From assembly GCA_015179125.1 (NCBI GenBank), contig WHVA01000074.1, forward strand, positions 124,001-188,000: DNA of 64,000 bases, written 5' to 3'. The notes under the pieces were generated by a model. The model was not told where the DNA came from and searched no databases. It was given only the letters and a program-made list of their open reading frames with translations. Of this stretch, positions 1-11,699 are shown one piece after another. The stretch comes from Gautieria morchelliformis. Taxonomy: Eukaryota; Basidiomycota; Agaricomycetes; Gomphales; Gomphaceae. Each line of letters begins with the position of its first letter. Positions within the stretch are counted from its first letter, which is position 1. The position numbers and the translations under genes were made by a program.

Positions 1-390
1 ACCGCCAGCACAAACACATATTTTTCGCAAATCACACTTCCTCAAAGCTCGACATCCTGTTCATAGACTTGTACATAGCTGGCCAGCAAGCGGCCAGTCA
101 CTACTCAGAAGCCTTTGCACCACAAGAACTGGAACAGCGAATCGGCCCTTTCTGCTCATCGCCCCTGGGCCTCATGCCCAAACCCAACTCAGACAAACTG
201 CAGCTCATTCAAGACATGTCCTACCCCTGAAACGATGACCGCGTGCAGTCAGTCAACACCAAAATCAAGGCCAGCAATTTCCCCACCACATGGGGATCAT
301 TTGAAACCACATCAGTGCTAATTCTATCGTTACCGAAAGGCTGCCTAGCAGCAACGTGCAACATTTCTATGCCATCAGTGTATGAGGTTC
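1..390 (+). pseudogene. Fragment of Ngaro/DIRS-type reverse transcriptase
   Basis: The plus-strand translation aligns by eye, residue for residue, with the start of the reverse transcriptase of the Ngaro-type element at 20.8-21.2 kb. Shared landmarks are the IGPF..SPLGL.PKP block, the Q-D-(M/L)-S-(Y/F)-P block and the W-G-(S/T)-F-(E/D) block. An in-frame TGA at 228-230 and loss of similarity after the AAT.(D)IS motif show that it is dead. The 5' part lies outside the window. It is a diverged relative of the 18.7-23.5 kb copy, not a recent duplicate. Confidence 0.75.
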
Positions 391-463
391 CAGCATGTAT
401 ACCACCTGGTGGTCTTGCTGGTATTGAAGCTTGCCACAGTTGACCGGCTGGGACCTTGGCCAC

Positions 464-1921
464 CCTGCAGTTGACCCAGTGGTCATTATCCCTAGACCTG
501 ATTGGAAAGTATTTCCTTGCATTTATATGTAGCCTCTAGCAGCTATTCACCGCATAGCATGCACAAGACAATGGCATCAATTATAGTAGATATTCAATTG
601 TGTGACATGTACATTGGCAAACTAGTTCTCAAACCTTCTCCAGACAAGCAGCTGCAGTGAGCCTCCACAATTATTATATATATATATATTTTACTTTTTA
701 AATTCACTTCATCTTTTGGGGTAGTTCCCTATGTAACATGCTACATACATGTGTGCCAACAAGATTATCTGAATGTCCTTGTGTACTCTATCTCCACAGA
801 TTAATTGTATATCTTCAACGAGGAAAAGTTACTTATGCATATATATCGAGCGGCAGCGCACGTCTCCGCGCATTGAAATCATACTCATGTATGCCGACTG
901 TCCCTATGCGCTGCCTCGCAGACTTCAACTTGACATGTACGGTACTCGCAGTCAGCTCTATATGCCTTGACAATCCTATCATTTAGGGGAATGGTAGGCT
1001 GCCACTTTCATGCAATGGTTTTCATTATGCATGCGGTGCATGTGGAAGCGCACCATGGGTAGCTGTCCATAATGCGCCTTTGCTTGACATCTGTTAGGTA
1101 GCAACAAGCTGCTTACGCTTGTGAGGTTGAAGCACGAATACGAAGAACATAGTCATGCTTACCATCTATCACAGATTACTGACCGGCCCATCGATGTCTC
1201 AATTTGACTCGGAAAGGACCTACTGCACTGGGCGCGCACCGGTAATTACTTTTAATTTTATATACTTGCTTGTGTCTGAGGTGAGGACTCCCATATGCTT
1301 CATATTTATTGACTTGAGCTCACAATAGAGCGTAAAACGAGGTGCACTGGAAGTGCGGAGAGAAAGATGGCCTGTCGAAATAAAGAAGGAAATGACGACT
1401 CAAGAAAGGGGGGTAGGAGAGCGTGACAGGGAGGACGTGAATAGAAAGCACGTAGGGTGAGTGGGTTATGTATAAAGGGCAAAGATGCGGACGAATCATT
1501 TTTGAAATAGTTGACGTCAGAAAACTCGGTATTCGGTTGGAATTGGACGGACGGGAAGATATGATCGTGAGTCCAAGAGGAAGCAAACCCGGTAGTAAAA
1601 TGGAGGCTTGGGCTTAGACAGAAAGCATAGACATGACGAACACGATGCGGTAGTGTTGTAGCGGGATTGGGCGACATCTGGGTGATTATTCATAGAGAAA
1701 GATAGTGGCCGGCTGGATGAGCGATGAAGTGGCCAACGGGGGAGGAATATGAACATAGATTGCAGCATGCGAAGCCACCTTGGAGTGTTGTGGTCGAAAG
1801 CCATACGTATCACGATGCCCTTCACGAGGGCACTGAGTAACAAGCGATGTGAGCAGCGACTATCACGGACTCGACTTGTAAAACATACCTACTCCCCGCA
1901 CTTGTCACCCACAAGTAACAG
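464..1921. other. No gene recognised
   Basis: No frame here shows a recognisable protein or a convincing splice chain. It contains a short (TA)n tract near 674-690. The downstream end is the 3' flank of the La-motif gene on the minus strand. Confidence 0.5.
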
Positions 1922-4247
1922 CTATGACTGAGAAGTCTGTCCCACAGCTTCTCTTGGTGTCCAGGAGTCCGCTTCAGTGTTGCGCTCCTCGCCTTCCTTT
2001 GCCATCACAAACACTACCTCCTCGTCCTCAACCTCTTCCTGCTGGGAATATGGGCTCTCACTCGTGCTCTGCATGGCATGTGCCTGCTGCTGCTGCTGCA
2101 ACTGCTCCATCGGCTCCGGCACGTCGCTCGCCGCGGCGTCCGGCAAGATGAATGGTACCCATTGACGGTCGCGCAAGCGTACCTTATCCCCTTGCACTTC
2201 GACAAGTATGGACAGACCCATCACGTCTCGAACAAGACCAACGTCGTACGTTAACTGCCGAACGCGATTGAACGACGCGATCACAGAAATGGGAACCCAA
2301 CCGCGATTGTCCATCTAAACCCAGAATTAAGGACTGGGTACGTAGCAAATGGCTCATCAACATGATACACACCTGTTTCCTCAGCCAAAAGTCTACGCAT
2401 AAATTCTGCACGCTGAAATAATACTCGATTTGCCCAAGGAGATACCATCTCGTGGGGTCGATAGGGAAACTTGTAACTGTAACAGGCATGGGGACGGGGG
2501 CCGGACGCATTGACTGATCCATTATAGGCGGAGCCGCGTAGGGCGGCATAGGAGGTGGAACATATGGTGGGTACGGGAGACTGTATGGGGAACCCATATA
2601 ATAGCCGTCGGGCCCTGGTGGCGGCGGCGGAGGAGGAGGATATGGAGAAGGCGGGACGTAAGCACTGGGTAACGGCGGCCCATAATGCTGCGGGGGTCCA
2701 TTGCCTCGTCGCCCCCCATACCCCCTGCCTGAGTTGCCGTTAGGACCACCACGCCCGCCTGCATATCGTCCTCGTCGTCCTTGACCTCCATATCCACCAC
2801 GTCGTTCACGATCCATACCAGCTGCATACGGCTCTCCATAATGCAAAGCGCGCATATCATACTCCATTGGGTCCCCGAGGACCGACTCAGGAGCACTCAT
2901 GCTCATTGGAAGAGGTAATGGTGGTGCATATCCCATGTTGGGCGGCGGCGGAGCAGGAGGATACATTTGGGGGGGGTGAGGCGGGTGTGAAGATAAGGTA
3001 GAAGGCGACGTAGTGTCGGGTCGACGTCGACTCGTGCCAAACTCCCACTTCCGCTCACGAGACTCTTCGGTGTCTTTATTTACGAGGATGATGTCTCGTA
3101 GCCAGGTGCCATCGGTCAGGTCGACAATCTCTGGAAACAATCCAAGGTTGGACGGTGCGCTACTTCGTCTTGCTTTGGTGATTTTAGAGCGTGCAAGTTC
3201 GTCGGGGTGAATCCCGATTGTAAAACCACCACCAACAGGCCTACCGACCTCAACCTCCTCTCGTCTTTTCCGATCCCCATCGGAACCAATGTCGAGCCCA
3301 AGCCCTCGATGCAGTGGAGAAAGCTCCGTGCTAGAAGACGGAGCCCCGATAGAACCAAACATCACGAGACGACCCTCTCCCACTTTAAGGTCATCTATAT
3401 CGCGGTAGCCTGCGACAGGCCCACTTCGTGCGGGCGTTGCTGGTCGCTTTTGACGAGTAAGTGGAGGATGATGAGGCTCCTGATGGGAAGCAGGGGTGGG
3501 GAGCACGAACGTGGAAGTGGGTCGAGTGGGAGAATTGAAAGGATGGGTATACGCGTGAGCTAAACGGGAAGGTGAGCGCCGCCGATTATCGTGAGAAGGG
3601 TCGTCGTTAGGAAGCCGCCGGCCACGAGCAGATGTCTTCGGTGAAGAGTGTGTCGAGGTCGTTGCCGATGCATGTTTGGGCGAAGAACGTCCCCGCGTAA
3701 CGGCGTCTGCCGCGGCCTGCAACTCAGTTGGAGGGATGGGTACCCATTTCGTTTTTTCACCTGTCCAGATAGATCAATGGGAATCATAACAGGAAAATAC
3801 AATGAGCTAACTCTTCTTAGGAGTGGGAGTGGGAGTAGGAGTAGGCGTGTCTCTGGAGAGCGTTTTGTCTTTTGTTGGGGTAGATGCGGCTGTGACTTGT
3901 GGCCAACTTGAGGTGTCGTTGAGGTCAACACCGTTGACATTCCGTGTACTTCGAGATGGGGCTGACGCTGGCAGTGATGGCGATGCCGCAAGCGTGGGCG
4001 ATGAAGATGACGATGTAGCAGTTGAAACTGCTTTTGCCGCCATTTGTTCCTTCCTCACTGCCCAGAAGTTAGGAGTTGATCCATGCGATGGGTTGAGACC
4101 ATTGAGAAGGCTGCCATGAAAAGCCTCGTCGCCTGGTTTTTCGACGTCGGTGGTGGAGGTGGAAGAAGGTGTTGGTGATTGCGACGAAACTGGAGACTTT
4201 GCTTTTGCCCGCTCTGCGTATGAGGCAGGGTTGGATGAAGACACCAT
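1922..4247 (-). CDS. La-motif RNA-binding protein (LARP1/SRO9-like)
   Basis: Three exons on the minus strand: 3812-4247, 2373-3760 and 1922-2314, with 51-bp and 58-bp introns (GT..AG), giving 738 aa in frame. I chose the ATG at 4247 because the peptide that follows, MVSSSNPASYAERAKA, is the usual start of fungal SRO9-like proteins; longer upstream starts are possible. The first half is Ser/Pro/Thr rich. The middle has RGG/RG and GG-Y-rich segments followed by long proline runs, typical of RNA-binding disordered regions. The La motif lies at the exon 2/3 junction (LLGQIEYYFSVQNLCVDFWLRKQ.. then M-D-x-x-G-W-V-P-I). Family knowledge: these proteins bind mRNA and poly(A)/ribosomes and tune translation in the cytoplasm. 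A Q-rich, acidic tail ends the protein. The TP repeat near exon 1's end comes from a GGAGTG-like tandem repeat (about 3821-3850). Confidence 0.88.
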
Positions 4248-4352
4248 CGCCAGCGTAGTAAAGAGGACAGCTGAGCTGGGCGCAAATTTACTAAAGCCGG
4301 CGCTTAGGACCTTGTCTCTGACCATGATCGCGGGGTGCGATTCAATGTCCAA

Positions 4353-6210
4353 AGTTTACTCCCCTTTTGTTGTCTGCCGTATCGATGCGCTCATCGATGT
4401 TAATCGAGCCTTCTCTCTCCCGCACAGCCTCAGAAGACCTCTTTGTAAGATTTTCATATACCATATCTCATCGGTGATCTTTTTTTCACAATGCCCGGCG
4501 ACCAGGGGCACTTGGGCATAAGTTGACTCGCGATAATCAGTATCTCGGATGTGCTCTTGTTTCTCTCTCGATCCTCTGTGGAGCTGCAGAGAGAGCTCCT
4601 CGAGGCTCAACTTAACTTTCGCACGACGTCTCCATGATGATGAATGTTTTGGAAGCTTTCGACATCTGACCAACCCTAGAGCTCTTGGCATATGTATACC
4701 GAGCACCTTGCTCTCATCTCCGCTATTAAAAGCCTCGCTCAAAGTACTCAACCGTGGGTTCAAAACTTTTCAAGCTCTCCCCGTAGATAGCCTATTTCCC
4801 TGGTTCACGTGCCAAGGAAATGCAACTGGAACTGGATAACATGGTCCAAGAGGACTTACCGTATAATCACCGATGTACCCAGCTTCTCATTGCGCGTCTG
4901 ATCTAAGCTGAGCAGTCGAGAACCCACACTCTTCTGGTCGCCACTCGGTCAAACAATACTACCCTAGAAACCCTTACGTTCTCCCGGCGGCGACATCGGT
5001 TCGGGTTTCCTTGAGCTCTCAATCATACATCGCATATCGCGACTCACGTCTTCTGGCAGCTCATCCTCCCATTCCGTACAGATTTTAGGAGCATGCGATG
5101 AATAGTGGTCCGCCAAACGATAGGGAAACAGAGCAATTGTTGGTTGAAGTTCCCTGGAACTATTCTTGGGAACAATGTGGATTGTCAGTGCATCCCTTTG
5201 CTCTTAATTATGTCCTCCCTTTTCTCTTACATCCCAGAACCAAAATCTCCGCGCCCCCTTCAAATCTCAGTGCACGGTAATTGTCCTGATGATGTAGCCT
5301 CAGATATTCTCATTCAAGTTTCCCTTCGGCTGGATAAAAGCGTCGTTCGGTGACAAACAAGTTATGTAACCCTTGATTGGATTTTCACCGCACGTACGTT
5401 TTGGCTATTGAACATTCACACCTAGACGTGGTTCCGCTTGTCCCCTTGATGGTTCTTTACATACGACTTTTACTGCTTCTTTCAGCAAAGTTAGTCGGTA
5501 CTATTTTTTGACATTTGTTTCTCACTTTTACCCGAACTCTGATGCAGCATCATAACTACTCCCATCATAACTACTCCAATGGTATATGTGGTTTCGCACA
5601 AGAACTATTATAATTATTGCTTGGCCTTTGCTACTAAGTACGCGCTGGGTAATAAATTATGAATCCATATATATATCCGCCGGTTCAAAGGTTGTGAGCA
5701 CGGACCGCGATGCCAATCATAGATGCTTCTGCTGACTCGAGCTGCTGCATACTTACATACAGTATGTAGCGTCTGATATTACTGGGATCGACTATACCAG
5801 GCTTGACGCCGCTTCTGCACCATGCCTCAAGATGTACACTGATCACACAGGTGACCCTGGCGCGCCAGCTGCGGCCCTGCCGTCCAAAGGAGTACTGGTT
5901 ACGTGTGGAGGGAGGGCAGGGACGGCAAACAAAATGATTCATGCAAGTAGCGACTAAGAGAACCACAGCGACAGTACGCAGAATGGTTCAAAAAACTTGT
6001 CCGTCGCCTTAAAATCTTAATGCATTTCTTTGTATTTGTATGCGTGGATGTATCATTCAAGTATACAAGGGGCAAGCCGTATAAGGGGCGAGACGGCCAT
6101 CTTTGGCACACTGGTCAACTTTGATGCTGCTGTTCGTTGTAATCGGTACCACTGCATGCAGAAAGCGCCGGCACCTAAAAATCAGATGAAACGGAACTTG
6201 AGTTCCAGTA
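4353..6210. other. No gene recognised
   Basis: This is the upstream flank of the La-motif gene. A short plus-strand frame at 5105-5353 has a protein-like end, but I recognise no family and no splice chain, so I do not call it. Confidence 0.45.
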
Positions 6211-6217
6211 CAAAACC

Positions 6218-6253
6218 AGCTAAAAATCAGTACTTGAGCACTGATTTTTAGCT
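6218..6253. repeat. Palindromic repeat with 14-bp arms
   Basis: A perfect inverted repeat: arm 6218-6231 reads AGCTAAAAATCAGT and its reverse complement lies at 6240-6253, with an 8-nt loop. The surrounding A/T-rich stretch (6170-6400) repeats variants of CTAAAAATCAGTAC. A related palindrome occurs at 10505-10525. It may be the core of a small non-autonomous element; no protein is associated. Confidence 0.6.
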
Positions 6254-6578
6254 CCCGAAGCATTCCCAGCCCCTTCAACCATGAACTGATTTCTAGTAGT
6301 GAAAATGTCCCACTTTGTACTGTTTTTTAGCTCAAAAAGAACTTAATTCTAGCTTGTTTAGCACTAATAAAAAGTACATTCAGAACTACTTTTTAGGTAC
6401 ACATATTATTGCTAGCGAGCGTATATGAACTGGTACCAGATGGAAGCAGGACGGACATACAGAGGTATGCAGCCACAACGAAACCAAAGGCACGTGGCGC
6501 ATTAGCGCGCTCATCGGTATTGATGACATCCTTGAGGCAGAGACACGGGAAGCCAAACTTGGAGACACAGTGAGCATA

Positions 6579-6764
6579 CTAGTTCATAACGAGGACTGCA
6601 CTTGAGGCAGAGTCACGCAGGATGTGGTCGAGTGTGCAATCTGTGACGGTGACATCGTCGATGGGAACATACTGGGCGCCACTCTTGAAGACTGCAAGGA
6701 CCGCAACTATGAAGTAGACGCTCCTTCGGGCGAGGATACAGACTCTATAGCCAGGAGAGATTCC
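6579..6764 (-). pseudogene. NRPS adenylation-domain relic, second half
   Basis: Minus-strand translation matches the A2 region of a nonribosomal peptide synthetase adenylation domain (VAVLAVFKSGAQYVPIDD, compare the family motif LKAGGAYVPID). A stop ends it before the A3 phosphate-binding motif. It is the downstream half of the relic whose upstream half is at 8007-8245; the solo LTR at 6765-8006 separates them. Family role: ATP-dependent selection and activation of an amino acid. The fragment is far too short to function. Confidence 0.72.
6760..6764. repeat. Target-site duplication, left copy (ATTCC)
   Basis: ATTCC lies directly before the LTR start TGTCA. The same five bases follow the LTR end TGACA at 8007-8011. 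The length is right for a Ty3-type integrase. Confidence 0.75.
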
Positions 6765-8006
6765 TGTCATGACGCGTTTATTCCTCATACTCAGGTGCTC
6801 TGTCCTGCCATTTCTCACCCCATTTCCGTGTTTGTTCCGATCGCCATTGTCATGTTCGGCAACCGATGCTCGCTGTTCGCACCAATTACCATCGCCACGC
6901 CGTCAAACGCACGATCGACGTCTTTGGACTGACTTGGCAGTCATCACTGGGTCTACCACCTCCTCTGCTCGACCCTCTTCCGATGGTGTTCTGATAGTTG
7001 GATTGTCATGACCTGTGTATTTCCTGCACCTTGGTATCCCCATTTTCCCTTTCGCTACTCCTCCTCAGTGTTCGCTCAGCTTCGCCCTCCACCTCGACCT
7101 CTCCTCCTCTATGTCACCTCTGTTCGCCCTTCCTTGCATTTCGCTGAACGGCCATTCGCTGCTCGCATCATTCGCCAGCAGGCACACCATCAAATACGAT
7201 CGATACTATTCACCCGGCATGATGGTTCATCATTAACCCCATCGTCTTCTTAATCCAACCCCATTGGGCGTTCGTATGGTCAAAGTGTGTTCGCAGGACA
7301 TCCCTTCCATAGGTCGTGCGGGATCAACCCAGTAGACCAAGAGTCCGTGCAGGGTAGCATGTATGTGGGTCCCAAGACATGGTTTTGTCCATAAGTGCCT
7401 TCGCCACCTTTACTCTCCGTTGTTTCATGTTCTCCCTCTTCTCACATTCTATTGTATGTTTATTTCATCTATGTTGTATCATGACTGCGCACCCCTATCC
7501 AACCCTGACTTGCGACGGCCTCTTTCCTATTCGCTGATACCTTACGAGCATTCGATATAAGTAGTTTACATTCGCATGTATATTCCCCAGTTCAATTATC
7601 ATACGTCGTTCATCTTGTGCAAATTTGACCTCGCTGTGGTCATCGTCTTAAGCCTTCTCTTGGAGACTTCTATCTTTGACTAGCAGAGGACTTAGGCATC
7701 ACTGGTGAGTTCTCATACTTCATCTTCGTTACCTTAGCCTTTGAACAATTTTCTGTGCTGTTGGCGAAGGGATTGTCGAAACTTAGACAGCCCTTCCGTG
7801 AGACCTTGCACGTTACATCGTCAAGTGCCACGGGCTATTTCGCTATGACTGTAGATAGGGTGAGCCCCGTTCGGGCAGTCCTCTTACCTTGTGAACATTC
7901 GTTGGTTCATCTATTCGCTGAACGGCATACTTATTCGCACAAGTTATTCGGGCATTCGCTGTGTTCACTAATACACGATATTAACGCCTAAAAACCAATC
8001 TTGACA
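6765..8006 (+). mobile_element. Solo LTR, 1,242 bp (Ty3-type family inferred)
   Basis: It begins TGTCA and ends TGACA, so the ends are a 5-bp inverted repeat, and it is flanked by the direct repeat ATTCC. It sits inside an NRPS relic whose reading frame becomes continuous if the LTR and one ATTCC copy are ignored. No internal retrotransposon coding sequence is present, so it is a solo LTR. The part from about 7090 to 7645 matches, in reverse complement, the sequence at about 33980-34560, which lies next to a Ty3 RNase H fragment; that is why I assign it to Ty3. Strand is shown arbitrarily as + (TG start at left). Confidence 0.8.
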
Positions 8007-8245
8007 ATTCCCTTGTCTCTGGGACAATGCGCTAGATGATCCGCTTGCTTGTCAAGTTGCTCGTATGTGAGAGCGTGATCGAAGAGGGTATGTTCAACTG
8101 CGACGGCGTGGGACTGGAGTTGGGCCTGATGTGCGAAAGCGTGGTGTACCACTGGGAAGGGGACTGATCGATGAGGGGCAATGCTGTTCCTGAGAAAAGT
8201 GCGCTGATCGTCAGGAGTGAGGTGGGAAAGGGAAGTGAGGGACAC
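8007..8245 (-). pseudogene. NRPS adenylation-domain relic, first half
   Basis: The minus-strand peptide carries the condensation-adenylation linker and the A1 motif region (ALTYEQLDKQADHLA, compare the family motif L-(T/S)-Y-x-E-L). It runs into the solo LTR at 8006 and resumes at 6764. Family knowledge places this segment at the start of an NRPS adenylation domain. Nothing else of the synthetase (PCP, condensation, thioesterase) is visible nearby, so this was probably already a fragment before or soon after LTR insertion. Confidence 0.72.
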
Positions 8246-8433
8246 GGTAGGAGTGAGTATGTGTGAGGGGGTTATTATACCAGTGGGCTAAAGACAGTCC
8301 AATAAGGAAACGGGGGACTTGCCTGATCGTCTTTTGCTGGTGTGCATGTTTATATAAGGTCATGCTCTGAGAAGGGCAGCTAGCTATGTATGCCATAGTC
8401 GAACATATGCTGGGGCTTATGCATCGGGATGCA

Positions 8434-9318
8434 TCAGAGAGAGCATGTCTTTGTACTGGATAATTGGTTGGCAGGGTCAGTTGGGTCGAGGATGTTAAGT
8501 GAATATTTGGCGGGACGTACGGAATATGCCTGAAGGTCGAGATGATGAATGAGTATTGAATGCATAGAATGGGAGTAATGGCGGACCTCAGGCAACATGT
8601 TAAATATATCCATACCCTCGCATATCACCTTCTGAATCCTCGCTGGAAAGAGAAGGGACCGATCTCCCCCAATACGATCGGCATGCGAGAAACCTACGTG
8701 CAAACCAGACATAAGTACATTGATTGAATGCCAGCCGAAGTCACCACCGGGAAAATTTTCGTCACGAACTCATGGATATACCTGAAACAATAACTGCAGT
8801 GCGTGTCAACATCAACATCAGCCACCGGCGGCACATGCAGCCGCAGCCACAGCCAGCCATGGGAGGAGACGTGCACCTGCAATGCCACCCTGCATCCGCC
8901 AACACGACATCCGTCGCCTTTGAGTGCATGTAAAACTCACGGGCACCCCACTCATGTATCTGCGCGTGCCAGCTCCCCCAGCCATATGGCCACTCGAACG
9001 AGTAGATGTAGTTGCGGATCTGGAGGTGCAGCGGCGACGGCGCTGCACACGCTTTGATGAGCCGCAGGGTATGCGCGGCAGGGATCTCGTCCATGTCCAA
9101 GAAGGCGACGAGTAGGCGCGCCTGTGCCTGTGCAGGGACATGCGTGTTGATCAGCGCAGTCATCACAGTGTGCTGGTCGTGCTCGACGTCAAATGCCATC
9201 TCCCCACGCGTGGGGACATGCCCGCTGATGAGCTTATAGACGATCTTGCCAGCGAAGGCGTCGAAGTGGGCGCGGTTCTGCGAAAAGACGGGCGCCTTTG
9301 GGATGCCCGTGAACGTAC
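8434..9318 (-). pseudogene. GT17 glycosyltransferase relic, 5'-truncated
   Basis: Minus-strand exons match glycosyltransferase family 17 (beta-1,4-mannosyl-glycoprotein beta-1,4-N-acetylglucosaminyltransferase-like). Exon 8877-9318 starts at a good acceptor and reads GTFTG.PK.PVF..NR, KIVYK, FLDMDEIPAAHTLRLIKAC and YIYSFEWPYGWGSWHAQIH. It is followed through a GT-AG intron by ..CFRYIHEFVTKI (from 8793), and then by the SHADRIGG..RIQKVICEGMDIFNMLPE segment near 8700-8600. The usual N-terminal third is absent upstream, and I found no donor/acceptor pair that keeps frame into the SHADRIGG segment. I therefore call it a broken copy. An intact enzyme would act in the secretory pathway on glycans. 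Confidence 0.75.
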
Positions 9319-9559
9319 CTATACGAGTACGAGCTGAGTGCGTATGGGAGTCTAAAGAACAGAACACATACTCCATATGAGATGTAGATCGGGAAACATC
9401 CTGACATCTCACACTTGCGTGAACTTGGCTGCCGTGCCTGGGTCCAGGGGATAACCCAAAAATTTAGAACCGCCTGTGTCATACGTCTTAGTCGGTTACT
9501 CGGAAACCTCGAAGGCTTATCACTTCCTAGAGAGACCCATGGGAAAAACACATATCACT

Positions 9560-10215
9560 AGGAATGTTGTTGGATGAGAGCCGTGACGGAGGAAAAGGCG
9601 AGAAAGCATGCTTTGTGGAGAGTCAGGACTGCTGCCCGCGTAAACTCCACCCCAGTGTCATTGCAAACAAGTCCGAATTGCCGCTGGCTGACCCAGATGT
9701 CCAATTCCATGGTGAGATTGTTGCTGACATCCCTCCTGACACACCTGACCTCCGTGCTCACCTGGGCCGGCCTGTGCAAGGGGAGATGCAAGGTGAGAAG
9801 GTCCTGCAGCGCTTCAGCTGTGTCCCACAGACCTTCTGCTGCCGGCACGGCTTTGTGGCATCTCGAGTCCATGCTAGACAAAGTTATGAAGGACTTATGC
9901 ACCAGTAATGCTGCTGCGCAGTCTCAAGGGGATGCATCCCTTCCTGATGACAGGGTCAGTATCTTGCTTGCTCAATCTGATGATGAGTGAGACTGCGCAG
10001 GTGAAGAGACTGACCCGGAATCTTACCGGCATGTCGGAAGAAAGGGGCTCTCTGTCCAAACACGGGGTTTGGGATCTTGTCCCACGTCAGATGTGCCTGT
10101 CGATCGCTGTGTAATCCCTTCCAAATGAGTCTACCTCACAAAGAAGGATGAGACTGGTACCCCAAAGTGCTTTAAGACTCGGATTATCAGGGCGGTGGTG
10201 GTGGTGGTAGGAAGC
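9560..10215 (+). pseudogene. Degenerate Ty1/copia polyprotein fragment
   Basis: Between about 9990 and 10200, three frames together give the start of a Ty1/copia reverse transcriptase: DPESYRH, then SKHGVWDLVPR, then VDRCVIPSK.VYLTKKDETG. Compare the family pattern DP.S..EA...W..A...E...L...GTW.LV..P......KWV...K.D..G. At least two frameshifts and an in-frame stop break it. The stretch 9560-9990 is open in pieces but not recognised; it may be upstream polyprotein. Confidence 0.55.
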
Positions 10216-10504
10216 AAGGAGCATGGGAGCTACTTAGTAAGATGGCGGAGTATCAAATGACTCGCGAACAAAAAAAAAAGGTGAGCTTGACGAGAAACAC
10301 TAGGCTAATGCTGTCTCCCGGTCGTGCTTGCAGCTTCTATCATTACAAATGTGGGCAAACGTATGCTCTCGCCACCCCATGGCTCGGTGCATTCGATGAA
10401 ATTGTGAGCCTGGGATGGAAGGCAGGTGAAAAGTGTCTTGGAGTAGGAATTATAAAAAAAAATTATTCGTCATTGGACTTTGCATTTTTTCCTGTACCTA
10501 AATT

Positions 10505-10525
10505 TCAGTACTTGTATAGTACTGA
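10505..10525. repeat. Palindrome related to the 6218-6253 repeat
   Basis: TCAGTACT and its reverse complement AGTACTGA flank a 5-nt loop, in an A/T-rich stretch with CTAAATTTCAGTAC and TGATTTTTAGT motifs like those at 6.2 kb. This suggests two diverged copies of one small dispersed repeat. Confidence 0.45.
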
Positions 10526-10599
10526 TTTTTAGTGCTGTATGAAATTATTTTTTGAGGACTAAATTTCAGTACAAATTGGTGCTGTAATTTAGCTGTAGT

Positions 10600-11260
10600 G
10601 CAAGCGGAACTGAAATATAGCGCTTATTCTTTCTACAGTGCGGTATAGCGTATGCGGGAGTTATAGCGCGTCGACTTCAAGCGTCCCGTTCAACTACTAG
10701 TTTACAGGTAATTTCTAAACTTTTTTCTGGTTCTAATGGAACGATTCCAGAAATACCTGCCAGCCATCTTATGGGTGTCTGCTCGGGATGAAACAATATC
10801 AGAACGAGAGGGAACTGTTACACTCGTCTTTGTAACAAGCTGAGTGTTTGCGCCATTTGGTAACTTCGCCGAATGGTCGCAAAATATATTGAGACTTATG
10901 TCACTAATTAACCATTCCGAAGACCCCTTCTAGGACCCTCTCACCAACCCCCAAATTGTTGGCCATGGAGACCAAGGCTTCGCTTCTTATTCTAGTTGTG
11001 ACGCCACATGCCGTGACAACGACCTGTCGCATCACAACCTAGCTGAGTGTCAAATTGTCCACATCCGGCTGTCTATCTGCCGAACTACAATTGTTCTCCC
11101 TGTCGCTGCCAATCCGTCTCTAGGCAACACTTGGGTATCGTGCGACCGTTTGGCTCTGGTGGTACGATGGGATGCTGGAGCGTGCTTGGCGGTTTGTTTG
11201 TGTGAGTACGCCCATCGTGAGTGGTGCATCATGTCGATGGCCACTCGCTCGTTTCCCGTT
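10600..11260. other. No gene recognised
   Basis: I see no coding sequence or repeat that I can name here. Confidence 0.4.
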
Positions 11261-11266
11261 TGTAGG

Positions 11267-11274
11267 ATATAAAG
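11267..11274 (+). promoter_or_regulatory. Possible TATA box for the 11381 ORF
   Basis: ATATAAAG lies 107 bp upstream of the ATG at 11381, a usual distance for a fungal TATA promoter. Sequence-only inference. Confidence 0.4.
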
Positions 11275-11380
11275 GGAGCTTCCCAGCAGTGAATTTCCTA
11301 CAGCCATTGGCAGCCTACGAATACTACATATTCACTTCTCCACACCACGACCACTTCCCTCACACCCCACAACCTTGACA

Positions 11381-11698
11381 ATGTCTTTCTTCGCCACAGC
11401 TGCCGCCAACTCTTGCTCCACGTTCTCCCTCTTCGTACGCCCCCAGGACCCGCGTGAGGCGTATGAGAACGCCTGCACGCTGCGGTCGCTCGTTGATCCC
11501 TTCGCACCCGCTAGCCCAGCCTCGACGGCATACCCGAGTGCACACCCAAACAAACACTCATACGCAGGCTCACAGCCTTGCATCCACCATTCTGAGCACT
11601 CCAGGAGCTCAGGGGCCAAAAACAGTGCCCTCTTTGGCCGGTTCCGCCGGATCATGACGGGCGGGAAATCCGCCTCTGCGTCTGCGGGGTGTGCTTGA
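11381..11698 (+). CDS. Small orphan protein, 105 aa
   Basis: Single exon from ATG 11381 to TGA 11696-11698. The product is Ser/Ala/Pro-rich with one basic cluster near the end (FGRFRRIMTGG). It has no clear signal peptide and no recognised domain. In favour of a gene: a TATA-like box 107 bp upstream, an ATG in a pyrimidine/A-rich leader ending CAATG, and GC-rich third positions like real genes here. Against: short length, low complexity, and a partly open antisense frame. Function unknown. Confidence 0.4.
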   Translation: MSFFATAAANSCSTFSLFVRPQDPREAYENACTLRSLVDPFAPASPASTAYPSAHPNKHSYAGSQPCIHHSEHSRSSGAKNSALFGRFRRIMTGGKSASASAGCA

Positions 11699-11699
11699 T

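Noticed and set aside
1306..1843. Overlapping minus-strand frames of 88-123 codons
   Set aside because: Ser/Pro-rich, mutually overlapping, no family or splice chain; likely chance.
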